The notes under the pieces were generated by a model, which saw only the letters and a list, made by a program, of their open reading frames with translations, had not been told where the DNA came from and searched no databases. From Rhodoferax sp. (GTDB taxonomy: Bacteria > Pseudomonadota > Gammaproteobacteria > Burkholderiales > Burkholderiaceae_C): a stretch of 64,000 nt of DNA. The stretch covers positions 1-64,000 of the forward strand of contig JAGRPL010000009.1 in assembly GCA_019449595.1 (NCBI GenBank), in the 5' to 3' direction. Below are positions 43,882-51,402 of the stretch, piece by piece. Position 1 is the stretch's first letter, and each line of letters starts with the position of its first letter. A program made the position numbers and the translations under genes.

Positions 43882-44901
43882 TCAGTGACGTTCGTACCAG
43901 GCTTTGGAGTGGTTGACAAGGCGCACTACCAGCAGCATGGCGGGCACTTCGATCAGCACGCCGACCACCGTGGCCAGCGCCGCGCCGGAGTGGAAGCCGA
44001 ACAGGCTGATGGCCGCAGCCACCGCCAGCTCGAAGAAGTTGGAGGCTCCGATCAGCGCAGACGGGCAGGCGATGTTGTGCTTTTCACCGACCGCGCGGTT
44101 GAGCCAGTAGGCCAGTGCCGAGTTGAAAAAAACCTGGATCAGGATGGGCACGGCTAGCAGCGCTATCACCAGCGGCTGGCGCAGGATGGCCTCGCCCTGA
44201 AACGCGAACAGCAGCACCAGCGTGGCCAGCAGCGCCGCGACGGACCACGGCCCTATGGCCTGGATGGCCGCCTCCAGTGCCGCCGCTCCGCGGGCCAACA
44301 GGGCCTTGCGCCACAACTGGGCCAGGATGACCGGAAGGATGATGTAGAGCACCACGGAGGCCAGCAGCGTGTCCCAGGGAACCGTGATGGCGGACAACCC
44401 CAGCAGAAACGCCACCAGCGGTGCAAAGGCCACGATCATGATGCCGTCGTTGAGTGCGACCTGCGACAGGGTGAACAGCGGGTCACCCCCGGTGAGACGG
44501 CTCCAGACGAAGACCATGGCGGTGCAGGGCGCCGCTGCCAGCAGGATCAGACCGGCGATGTAGCTGTCGAGCTGGTCGGGCGGAAGCAAGGGGGCAAACA
44601 CGTGGCGAATGAACAGCCAGCCCAGGAACGCCATGGAAAAGGGCTTGACCAGCCAGTTCACGGCCAGCGTGACGCCAATGCCGCGCAGGTGCTGGCGCAC
44701 TTCGTGCAGGGCGCTGAAGTCGACTTTCACCAGCATGGGAATGATCATTACCCAGATCAGCAGCCCGACCGGAAGGTTGACGTGGGCCACTTCCATGTGG
44801 CCAATGGCCTGGAAAACGCCCGGAAACCATTGACCCAGCGCGACGCCGACCACGATGCACAGGAATACCCAGATGGTGAGGTAGCGTTCAAACGTGTTCA
44901 T
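43882..44901 (-). CDS. acr3: ACR3 family arsenite efflux transporter
   Basis: A 339-residue inner-membrane carrier with about ten membrane segments that expels arsenite. The essential Cys of ACR3 proteins is in LLAAAPCTAMVFVWSRLT, and SALIGASNFFELAVAAAI is the conserved late helix. ATG 44901 gives the family start MNTFERYLTIWVF; longer frames are arginine-rich read-through. Its first 14 bases overlap the ATP-grasp-like gene. arsC starts 22 bases after its stop. Confidence 0.94.
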   Translation of the reverse strand: MNTFERYLTIWVFLCIVVGVALGQWFPGVFQAIGHMEVAHVNLPVGLLIWVMIIPMLVKVDFSALHEVRQHLRGIGVTLAVNWLVKPFSMAFLGWLFIRHVFAPLLPPDQLDSYIAGLILLAAAPCTAMVFVWSRLTGGDPLFTLSQVALNDGIMIVAFAPLVAFLLGLSAITVPWDTLLASVVLYIILPVILAQLWRKALLARGAAALEAAIQAIGPWSVAALLATLVLLFAFQGEAILRQPLVIALLAVPILIQVFFNSALAYWLNRAVGEKHNIACPSALIGASNFFELAVAAAISLFGFHSGAALATVVGVLIEVPAMLLVVRLVNHSKAWYERH

Positions 44902-46243
44902 GGGTGCGATGACTCGGGGACGATAGGGTTGCAGAGGGTAGGGCAGGCAGCACCACCACCGGCGAGAAGCCGCCGCCCGTGGTGCGGAAATTGGTGGTCT
45001 GGCCGGTGTAGGTGCGCGCGGCCAGCAGCTGCACATGGGCCCGGTAGGTGTAGGCGCGTACGTCCAGCTTCAGCCGGGTTGGCACACCGTTCACGTCCAC
45101 CAGGCGCTCGCTGGGCGGAACCAGTGCCTGCGCCACAAAGTCGCCCGCCACGATTTCGCTCCAGACGCGCCGCGTCAGCTTGTCGCCGCGGTAGGCCGCC
45201 TTGGCCCCGTAGCCGGCCACGGGCTTGAAGAACAGGTGGCGCCGGTCGGCCCACAGGGCGTCGGCCACGTCGGGCGTGACCTGCACGGTGCGGGGCACAA
45301 CGGCTTGCAGCAGCTGGCGGTCTTGCAGTGACACCCCCCATGTGGCCAGCAGGGCGTCGTCGCCCAGGGTTATCAGGTTGCGCTTGTCGGCATGCAGCGC
45401 ATGGGCGTGGGGGTGCGGCGTCACGACGGTGGCGCCGGCAACATAGGCGTCGCGCAGCGCGGTGTGGGTTGGGGCGGACAGGTCAAAATCGGTCAACCGG
45501 TTGTAGACCAGATCCACCGGCAACCCCGGTGGCAGTGCCGGGTGCCACAGCGCGCCATCGCGCCACTGCAGTTCGCTGGCATCGGCCACCACGGCGGCAA
45601 TGCCCTGGTGCTGGAACAGAAGCCGCGTCAGCGCAAACTCGGGGGCAAGGTACTGGTCCTGTGGTGCGTCGTCCACGATCAGTACGGAGCGCAAGGCCTG
45701 TGCACCGCGCTGCGCCCGCCATTCGGACACAAACATGGCCATGAAAACCTGGTCCAGCTGCGCCAGATCGGTCGATGCGTCAAACAGCCCTTCCATGCTT
45801 TCACAGCAGGCCCGGTGTGCCCGTGCCAGTGCGGCATTGAGCAGGGCGCCACCGGCGTTGGTGTTGATTTCGATCAGGCGGGGGCCGTCCGTGCCCAGGT
45901 GAAAGTCGTAGCCCATGAAGACACCCGCGGGGCCAAAGGCATGCCGGGCGATGGGCGGCGCCTGCGCCAGGGTGTGCTGCTGGTACGCGGGCAGCGCAAT
46001 GACCCGTTCGATGGCCGCGATGGCCTGTTCCAGCGTGGCGCGGACTGCGGGGTCCAGGAACACGGCGGAGTCCGAAAACAGGTGGGGGTGGGTCGTCGTC
46101 AGCTGGCTGCTCAGGCCTTCGAGGCTGGGGTCGGTTTCCAGTTGTTCGCGCAAACGGGCGGCGTCCAGGGTGCGGCACATGCAGCCCAGGTTCAGGGCGT
46201 CGGCCAGGCTCGCGGGGGATTCTGTTGGGTTTGGCATGGGCAT
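44888..46243 (-). CDS. ATP-grasp-like protein of the ars operon
   Basis: A 451-residue protein of unknown function. GPRLIEINTNAGGALLNAA and the late HLFFKPVAGYGAKAAYRGD, DFVAQALVPPSERL and KLDVRAYTYRAHV resemble the nucleotide- and metal-binding strands of ATP-grasp ligases, with an arrangement like the glutathionylspermidine-synthase group. No arsenic gene family is a clear match. It overlaps arsR by one base (TGATG) and acr3 by 14, so it is translated with them. A role in making or using a thiol or peptide ligand for arsenic is a guess; the fold assignment is moderately sure. Confidence 0.7.
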   Translation of the reverse strand: MPMPNPTESPASLADALNLGCMCRTLDAARLREQLETDPSLEGLSSQLTTTHPHLFSDSAVFLDPAVRATLEQAIAAIERVIALPAYQQHTLAQAPPIARHAFGPAGVFMGYDFHLGTDGPRLIEINTNAGGALLNAALARAHRACCESMEGLFDASTDLAQLDQVFMAMFVSEWRAQRGAQALRSVLIVDDAPQDQYLAPEFALTRLLFQHQGIAAVVADASELQWRDGALWHPALPPGLPVDLVYNRLTDFDLSAPTHTALRDAYVAGATVVTPHPHAHALHADKRNLITLGDDALLATWGVSLQDRQLLQAVVPRTVQVTPDVADALWADRRHLFFKPVAGYGAKAAYRGDKLTRRVWSEIVAGDFVAQALVPPSERLVDVNGVPTRLKLDVRAYTYRAHVQLLAARTYTGQTTNFRTTGGGFSPVVVLPALPSATLSSPSHRTHEHV

Positions 46244-46605
46244 CAGCACGCGGTGCAGGCGTCGGCGGCCGCGCAGGCCTCGCCCTGACAACACTGTTCG
46301 GTCAGGTAGGCGAGCAGTGTGTTCATGTGCGCAAAGTCTGCGCGGTAAATCAGGTTGCGGCCGCGCGGCTCGCTGCTGACCAGGCCCGCGTGCGCCAGTT
46401 CCTTCAGATGAAACGACAGCGCGCTGGCCGCGATGCCCAGGTGCTCGGCCATGGCGCCCGGGGTCAGCCCGTCGGCACCGGCCACCACCAGGGCCCGGAA
46501 GGCGCGCAGGCGCTGTGTTTGGGCCAGCGCAGCCAGTGCCTTGACGGCAAAGGCTTCGTCCTGCGGGGTTGCAGTCGGACGGGGTGGGTTTGGGATTGTT
46601 TTCAT
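46243..46605 (-). CDS. arsR: ArsR family arsenic-responsive repressor
   Basis: A 120-residue winged-helix repressor. The helix-turn-helix covers about 42-85 (GLTPGAMAEHLGIAASALSFHLKEL). Six cysteines lie in the last 16 residues (CCQGEACAAADACTAC), a likely arsenite sensor outside the usual helix position. It heads the operon arsR, ATP-grasp-like gene, acr3, arsC. The start codon lies inside its own operator. Confidence 0.94.
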   Translation of the reverse strand: MKTIPNPPRPTATPQDEAFAVKALAALAQTQRLRAFRALVVAGADGLTPGAMAEHLGIAASALSFHLKELAHAGLVSSEPRGRNLIYRADFAHMNTLLAYLTEQCCQGEACAAADACTAC

Positions 46606-46630
46606 ACTTCAATTATATTTGAAATATGAA
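46601..46630 (-). promoter_or_regulatory. ArsR operator and -10 box of the ars operon
   Basis: Nested arms TTCATA/TATGAA and TTCAA/TTGAA share one centre and form a 30-base dyad pairing at 13 of 15 positions. A perfect TATAAT on the minus strand (46617-46612) is at its centre. The arsR ATG (46605-46603) is in the left arm, so the transcript would begin at or next to the ATG. A weak -35 (TTCGGA) sits 17 bases upstream. Confidence 0.75.
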
Positions 46631-46645
46631 ATGTTCCGAACCAGA

Positions 46646-48151
46646 TCAGGATCGGGTTTGCGTCGCAGCCAGCCCCCGCACAAAGCCCATCAGTTCGCGG
46701 TCCACGTCCAGCGCGGCCACCACGGCGGCGGCCTGCTGGCGGTCGCGGTCGGCGCCGATGCGGGTTTGCAGCTTCACCGCCTGTCGGTACCAGCGGCGGG
46801 CTGCGGCTGGGGGGAGCAGGGGGCGTAGGGTTTCGATACCGTAGCGCAGACGCTTGGCGAGCAGGCGAACGCGGTGCGCGCTGTCGGGCTGGCCGGAATC
46901 TGCAAGTGCCTGTTGCAGTTGGTCATGCAGGCGCAGCATGCGCCGCCGGGCCCAGTGCTGCAGGTGCTTTTTTTGCCTCTTTCCCGCCGCATTCGGCGCG
47001 TCCAGCGCGGCGGCACCATCCAGCCACTGTGTAATCGCCAGCAGGGTGGCGCCCACCGAGGGCTTTTCCAGCGCGTAGCGCAGCGCTTTGCGCTGGAACT
47101 GGGCCGCCTGCAGCAGGGCGTGTTCCAGGGACTGCCATTGCGCTGTCCGCCGGGGGTCCCCGGCGGTGTAGGCCTGCTGCCAGGGCGGCAGCGTTTCCAT
47201 GCGGGCGACATCCAGGTCGCGCAATTCGCCCATGAACGTCAACAGGGGGTGCAGCGCGTGCCAAGCGGGCAGGGCCGTGCCCGCGTGAACAGACTTGAAC
47301 AGCCAGGTGGCGGTTCGCAAGCGCCGCCACCCGATCCGGGCCTGGTGCAGGACCTCGGGGTCCTCCGACCCGTACAGGGTGTTCAGGTTGCTGGTGAACT
47401 GGCCAACCGCCTCGCGCAGCACCCGTTGTGCGGCCTGTTGTATCGACAGGCGGGGGGGCAGTGCGGGGGACTGGGCCAGGGTGGGGGCGTGTGCCCGGTT
47501 CTGGACCAGGGCGTAGCCGCGTTCGGCCTTGCTGGTGCCCAGCGGCAGGGTGGCAACATGGCTGGCAATCTGCTGTGCCACGTCAAACAGGGCCTGGGGC
47601 TGGCCGGCAATCAGCTCCAGCTCCAGTTCGCAAATGGGTGCGCTGGTGTTGGCGTAGGCAATCTTCCCCATGTCCAGCGACACCTCCACCTGGCTGCCGT
47701 CGCGTTTGCGAACCAGCCAGCTGGTGCGGTCGAAAACTGTGACAAAAGCGGGCGCCAGGGTCTGGAACACGTGGCCATCCGGGTCGATGGCCGACCATGG
47801 CGTGTCCTGCAACGCGGCCTGCGACAAGCCGGTTCCGGCCACCGTGGATTCCCACTCGCCGCGGCGGCTCAATGCCGAATTGCCGGCGCCGCCGGTCTTG
47901 AGGGTCTGTACCCACCGGGGTCGGGCTTCGCCGGTCACATGCCGCATGCGCAGGGCGATGCGCTGGTGGTGCAGGGTCTGCTCCGGCGTGTCGTAGTAAA
48001 CGTTGTGCAGATGCTGGTGGGTCGTCTTGCGGCGCGCCAGCACCGGAAGACGGGCCAGCCGCTTTTCCAGGAGCGCGGGGCTGCCGGTGTGCAACACGGC
48101 GAGCTTGAGTTCGATTTCTTCCGGACGACGCAGGGGGGCAACAGGCTTCAT
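46646..48151 (-). CDS. CYTH and CHAD domain-containing protein (inorganic triphosphatase type)
   Basis: A 501-residue YgiF-like protein. The N-terminal CYTH domain (1-220) has the metal/triphosphate motif EIELK at 12-16 and ordered basic residues (RMRHV, QTLKTGG). The C-terminal CHAD domain (about 240-495) is helical with conserved His/Arg (VLHQARIGWRRLRTATWLF, AHRVRLLAKRLRYGIE) that bind polyphosphate in studied members. It hydrolyses triphosphate in E. coli. Its place beside ppk, ppx and pst suggests a role in polyphosphate metabolism. Confidence 0.92.
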   Translation of the reverse strand: MKPVAPLRRPEEIELKLAVLHTGSPALLEKRLARLPVLARRKTTHQHLHNVYYDTPEQTLHHQRIALRMRHVTGEARPRWVQTLKTGGAGNSALSRRGEWESTVAGTGLSQAALQDTPWSAIDPDGHVFQTLAPAFVTVFDRTSWLVRKRDGSQVEVSLDMGKIAYANTSAPICELELELIAGQPQALFDVAQQIASHVATLPLGTSKAERGYALVQNRAHAPTLAQSPALPPRLSIQQAAQRVLREAVGQFTSNLNTLYGSEDPEVLHQARIGWRRLRTATWLFKSVHAGTALPAWHALHPLLTFMGELRDLDVARMETLPPWQQAYTAGDPRRTAQWQSLEHALLQAAQFQRKALRYALEKPSVGATLLAITQWLDGAAALDAPNAAGKRQKKHLQHWARRRMLRLHDQLQQALADSGQPDSAHRVRLLAKRLRYGIETLRPLLPPAAARRWYRQAVKLQTRIGADRDRQQAAAVVAALDVDRELMGFVRGLAATQTRS

Positions 48152-48231
48152 GGCTTGGGGAGATTACCGCAACGGCCGCAAAAAGTCTGCCTTTCCCCAC
48201 ATACGGAGATGGGCACGCACAGGCGGCCTTC

Positions 48232-48271
48232 CTGTCACAGAACTGCCACCAAACTGACGTGAACGCGTCAC
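48232..48271 (+). promoter_or_regulatory. PHO box (PhoB-binding repeats) of the lipid-remodelling operon
   Basis: Four 7-base units at an exact 11-base period, CTGTCAC, CTGCCAC, CTGACGT and GCGTCAC, separated by AGAA, CAAA and GAAC. They match the PhoB direct-repeat consensus CTGTCAT with 4-base A/T-rich spacers. A -10-like CAGAAT follows 10 bases later (48282-48287), the normal spacing of a PhoB-activated promoter. Confidence 0.8.
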
Positions 48272-48317
48272 GGCCTGCTTCCAGAATCGCTGCATGACTT
48301 GCACGATGGAGTATGTG

Positions 48318-48536
48318 ATGGAAATGAATGTCAACCTCAGCCGAGATTCTGGAAACGGCGCAGGCCCCTTGGCTGGCAACCCCCTGCACGACTTTGAAAT
48401 GCAATGCCTGCGCGTTCTGCGCTGCACGGCCCAGGCGTTTGCCACCAGCCCCGGAGGGCTGCGCTTCAAGGCTGGCACCCGGCCCTGGCTGGACGCCCTG
48501 TCGGACCGCCGTCCCGACATTTCACCTGCCTGCTAA
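48318..48536 (+). CDS. Small protein gene between PHO box and terminator
   Basis: A 72-residue reading frame starting MEMNVNLSRDSGNG. ATG 48318 has GGAG 6 bases upstream; the frame also continues back to 48294, close to the predicted transcript start. The stop TAA is the first base triplet of a strong terminator hairpin, and the PHO box stands 47 bases upstream, so transcription is well defined. No family is recognised and no signal peptide or membrane segment is evident. It could be a PhoB-induced small protein, or the transcript could act as RNA. Confidence 0.5.
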   Translation: MEMNVNLSRDSGNGAGPLAGNPLHDFEMQCLRVLRCTAQAFATSPGGLRFKAGTRPWLDALSDRRPDISPAC

Positions 48537-48560
48537 GCCCCGTCGTCGGGGCTTTTTTTT
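48534..48560 (+). terminator. Terminator between the small gene and the acyltransferase gene
   Basis: AGCCCCG pairs with CGGGGCT around TCGT and is followed by eight T. It lies 40 bases before the acyltransferase ATG. The downstream operon has no PHO box of its own, so it must depend on read-through or on an unseen promoter. Confidence 0.88.
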
Positions 48561-48599
48561 GGTCCCGCGCACTACACAAACATTCAAGGAGTACACACC

Positions 48600-49421
48600 A
48601 TGGAAGAAACAACCCAGACGGGCCTGATACAGACCACGCCCCACTCGCATGCCACCGCCACGCCTGCCATCCGCACGGAGCCGAAGGAGACCCGTGGCGG
48701 CATTGTGGTGTCCTGGGCCCGGCACCTGGACGAAGTGCGCGCCGCGCAGCGGTTGCGCTACGACGTGTTCGCCGGTGAGATGGGCGCGCGCCTGAGCACA
48801 CCGATACCCGGCCACGACATGGATCTGTTTGACAACTACTGCGAGCACCTGCTGGTGCGCGACGAATGCAGCCAGCAGGTCATCGGCACCTACCGGGTCC
48901 TGACGCCGGTGCAGGCCAAACGCGTAGGCAGCACCTACAGCGACACGGAGTTCGACCTCACCCGCCTGCGCAGTCTGCGTGAGCGCATGGTGGAACTGGG
49001 CCGCAGCTGCGTGCACCCGGATCACCGTCATGGCGGTGTCATCATGGCCTTGTGGGGTGCGCTGGGGGAGTTCATGGTGCGCAACCAGCTGGACACCATG
49101 ATTGGCTGCGCCAGCATCCCCATGTTGCACAACGGCGTGGTCAGTGGGGACCTGGCGGCCAGCATCTGGCGCAAAGTGCAGGCTACCCACCTGGCGCCCA
49201 TCGAATACCACGTGCGTCCGCGCCTGCCGCTGCCGGTAGAGCAGCTCGATGGCTCGCTGGAAGTGGAACCACCCGCTTTGATCAAGGGCTACCTGCGGCT
49301 GGGCGCCAAGGTGCTGGGTGCGCCGGCCTGGGACCCGGATTTCAATTCCGCCGATCTGCCGATGCTGATGCGCATTGCCGATCTGCCCGCGCGCTACCGC
49401 AAGCACTTCCTGGGGACATGA
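48600..49421 (+). CDS. OlsB-like GNAT N-acyltransferase (ornithine lipid type)
   Basis: A 273-residue protein of the L-ornithine N-alpha-acyltransferase/hemolysin-like GNAT family. AAQRLRYDVFAGEMGA, DNYCEHLLVRD, IGTYRVLTP and ELGRSCVHPDHRHGGV are family landmarks. OlsB transfers 3-hydroxyacyl-ACP to ornithine, the first step to phosphorus-free ornithine lipids. An OlsA partner is not in the window. AGGAG lies 8 bases before the ATG. The stop overlaps the next start (ATGA). Confidence 0.82.
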   Translation: MEETTQTGLIQTTPHSHATATPAIRTEPKETRGGIVVSWARHLDEVRAAQRLRYDVFAGEMGARLSTPIPGHDMDLFDNYCEHLLVRDECSQQVIGTYRVLTPVQAKRVGSTYSDTEFDLTRLRSLRERMVELGRSCVHPDHRHGGVIMALWGALGEFMVRNQLDTMIGCASIPMLHNGVVSGDLAASIWRKVQATHLAPIEYHVRPRLPLPVEQLDGSLEVEPPALIKGYLRLGAKVLGAPAWDPDFNSADLPMLMRIADLPARYRKHFLGT

Positions 49422-50284
49422 TGCGAGCCGCTCCGGACGCCTTCGCACCGCTCTGGCCGCGCCTGTCTGAGAGCGCCGCCGCGGACCCCGACGTGCCGGG
49501 CCGGGGTGCGCGCTACCGGGCGATCTTCATTTCGGACATCCACCTGGGTACGGCGGGCTGTCAGGCCCGCGCCCTGCTGGACTTCATGAAGAACCACCCC
49601 AGCGAGTACCTCTACCTGGTGGGGGACATCGTCGACGGCTGGCAGTTGCGTCGGCGCTGGTTCTGGCCCCAGTCCCACAACGACGTGGTGCAAAAGCTGC
49701 TGCGCAGCGCGCGCAAGGGCTGCAAGGTGGTGTTCATACCCGGCAACCACGACGAATTTGCCCGGGGCTTCCTGGGGCACCAGTTTGGCGGCATCGAGGT
49801 CTGCGAGGATGCAGTGCACACCACGGCCGATGGCCGCACGCTGTGGGTTACCCATGGAGACTACTTTGATGGCGTCATCCAGTGCGCCAAGTGGCTGGCC
49901 TATGTGGGCGACAACCTGTACGAGTTCACGCTCAAGCTCAACCGGTATTTGAACGGGCTGCGGGCACGCCTGGGCCTGCCGTACTGGTCGCTTTCGGCCT
50001 ATCTGAAGCACAGGGTCAAGTCAGCTCTCAACTACGTGACCGACTTCGAGGTGGCGGTGGCCAGCGAGGCGCGGTCACGCGGACATGATGGGGTGGTGTG
50101 TGGACACATCCACCGCGCCGAAATGCGCGACATCAACGGCACCCTGTACTGCAACGATGGGGACTGGGTGGAAAGCCGCAGCGCCCTGGTGGAGCATCTG
50201 GATGGGCGACTGGAGCTGCTGTACTGGACGGACACGGATAGCCGGACCTCGCAGGCGGCTGCCTTGCAGGAGACACCGGCATGA
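49418..50284 (+). CDS. PlcP/LpxH-like metallophosphoesterase
   Basis: A 288-residue calcineurin-fold enzyme. Metal motifs are ISDIHLGT (residue about 38), GDIVDGW, PGNHDE, THGD and GHIHRAEM. It is similar to LpxH (UDP-diacylglucosamine hydrolase) but closer in pattern (WFWPQSHNDVVQKLLRSARKG, LGLPYWSLSAYLK) to PlcP, the phospholipase C of phosphate-starved alphaproteobacteria. It is coupled by ATGA overlaps to an acyltransferase and a glycosyltransferase. PlcP activity is the preferred inference; LpxH activity cannot be excluded. Confidence 0.8.
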   Translation: MMRAAPDAFAPLWPRLSESAAADPDVPGRGARYRAIFISDIHLGTAGCQARALLDFMKNHPSEYLYLVGDIVDGWQLRRRWFWPQSHNDVVQKLLRSARKGCKVVFIPGNHDEFARGFLGHQFGGIEVCEDAVHTTADGRTLWVTHGDYFDGVIQCAKWLAYVGDNLYEFTLKLNRYLNGLRARLGLPYWSLSAYLKHRVKSALNYVTDFEVAVASEARSRGHDGVVCGHIHRAEMRDINGTLYCNDGDWVESRSALVEHLDGRLELLYWTDTDSRTSQAAALQETPA

Positions 50285-51363
50285 AGCTGGCACTGGTGAC
50301 TGATGCCTGGCTGCCGCAGGTCAATGGCGTGGTGACCACGCTGGTGGAACTGGTGCGTGAAATGGAAGGGCAGGGGCATGTGGTGACGGTGATCCACCCC
50401 GGCTTGTTTCCTACCCGGCCGTGCCCCGGCTACGCCGGCATCGACCTGGCTGTGCGCCCGGGACCGGCCCTGGCGCGCCAGCTCGACGCCCTTGAGCCCG
50501 ACGCCATCCATCTGGCTACTGAAGGCCCTTTGGGCTGGGCGGCGCGGCGTTACTGCCTCAAGCGTGGCCTGGCATTCACCACCACTTTCCACACCCGCTT
50601 CCCGGAGATCCTGAAGGCTGCCCTGAAAATTCCGCTGTGGGTGGGTTATGCCGTGTTCCGGCATTTTCACAAGCCGTCCAGCGGGGTTCTGGTGCCGACA
50701 CCGAGCGTTCTGCGCATGCTGGAGTCGCGGCGCTTTCGCAACCTGCGCAGCTGGACCCACGGCGTGGACACGGCGCTTTTTACCTACCAGGAGCTGCCCC
50801 GCGTCCATGCCCCGTTGGGGTGCCTGGCCCGCCCGGTATCGCTGTTTGTGGGGCGGGTGTCATACGAGAAGAACATTGAAGCCTTCTTGCAACTGGACGT
50901 TCCGGGTACCAAGGTGGTCTGCGGCGTGGGGCCCATGGAGCTGGCGTTGCGCGAGCGCTATCCGCAGGTGCGCTGGCTGGGTGTTCTGCCCCGGGATGTG
51001 CTGGCGCAGGTTTACGCTGCCGCCGACGTGTTCGTCATGCCCAGCCGCTCGGAGACCTTCGGCCTCGTGATGCTGGAGGCCATGGCCACGGGGACACCTG
51101 TGGCCGCCTTTCCGGTGGAGGGGCCATTGGAGGTGGTCGGCAGCCCGCCGGGTGGTGGTGCGCTGGATCACGACCTTGCCCGTGCCTGGTACAGCGCGCT
51201 ATCCGTTCCCCGCCATGAAGCGCGCAACCGCGCGCTGGCATTCAGCTGGCAGCGCGCGGCGCAGATGTTTCTGGGGTATCTGGTTCCGGCCCGTCGCGGT
51301 GTGCCAGGGGAGTGTCAGGCTGCGCTTCACGGCTCTGTCACGCAAATGTCACCGAAATCGTAA
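50281..51363 (+). CDS. Glycosyltransferase family 4 (Agt-like glycolipid synthase)
   Basis: A 360-residue GT-B glycosyltransferase. MKLALVTDAWLPQVNGVVTT opens it; GRVSYEKNIEAFL binds the donor and PSRSETFGLVMLEAMATGTPV is the GT4 nucleotide-sugar site. Agt-type enzymes glycosylate diacylglycerol released by PlcP. The start overlaps the phosphoesterase stop by four bases. Its last 29 bases lie inside the PHO box of ppk. Sugar donor and acceptor are inferred from context. Confidence 0.82.
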   Translation: MKLALVTDAWLPQVNGVVTTLVELVREMEGQGHVVTVIHPGLFPTRPCPGYAGIDLAVRPGPALARQLDALEPDAIHLATEGPLGWAARRYCLKRGLAFTTTFHTRFPEILKAALKIPLWVGYAVFRHFHKPSSGVLVPTPSVLRMLESRRFRNLRSWTHGVDTALFTYQELPRVHAPLGCLARPVSLFVGRVSYEKNIEAFLQLDVPGTKVVCGVGPMELALRERYPQVRWLGVLPRDVLAQVYAAADVFVMPSRSETFGLVMLEAMATGTPVAAFPVEGPLEVVGSPPGGGALDHDLARAWYSALSVPRHEARNRALAFSWQRAAQMFLGYLVPARRGVPGECQAALHGSVTQMSPKS

Positions 51364-51389
51364 ACAATTGTTCACCGTTGTGTCATAGT
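51335..51389 (+). promoter_or_regulatory. PHO box and -10 of ppk
   Basis: Units CTGTCAC (51335), ATGTCAC (51346), ATCGTAA (51357) and TTGTTCA (51368) keep an 11-base period; the first two fit the PhoB consensus best. CATAGT (51384-51389) is a -10 candidate 9 bases after the fourth unit, which would start transcription only about 7 bases before the ppk ATG. The first units are in the 3' end of the glycosyltransferase gene. Confidence 0.72.
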
Positions 51390-51402
51390 CTGAACCGTAT
51401 CC

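Noticed and set aside
43860-43919. Upstream ATG of arsC
   Set aside because: It would overlap acr3 coding sequence and add a proline-rich tail before the conserved ITIYHNPKC start.
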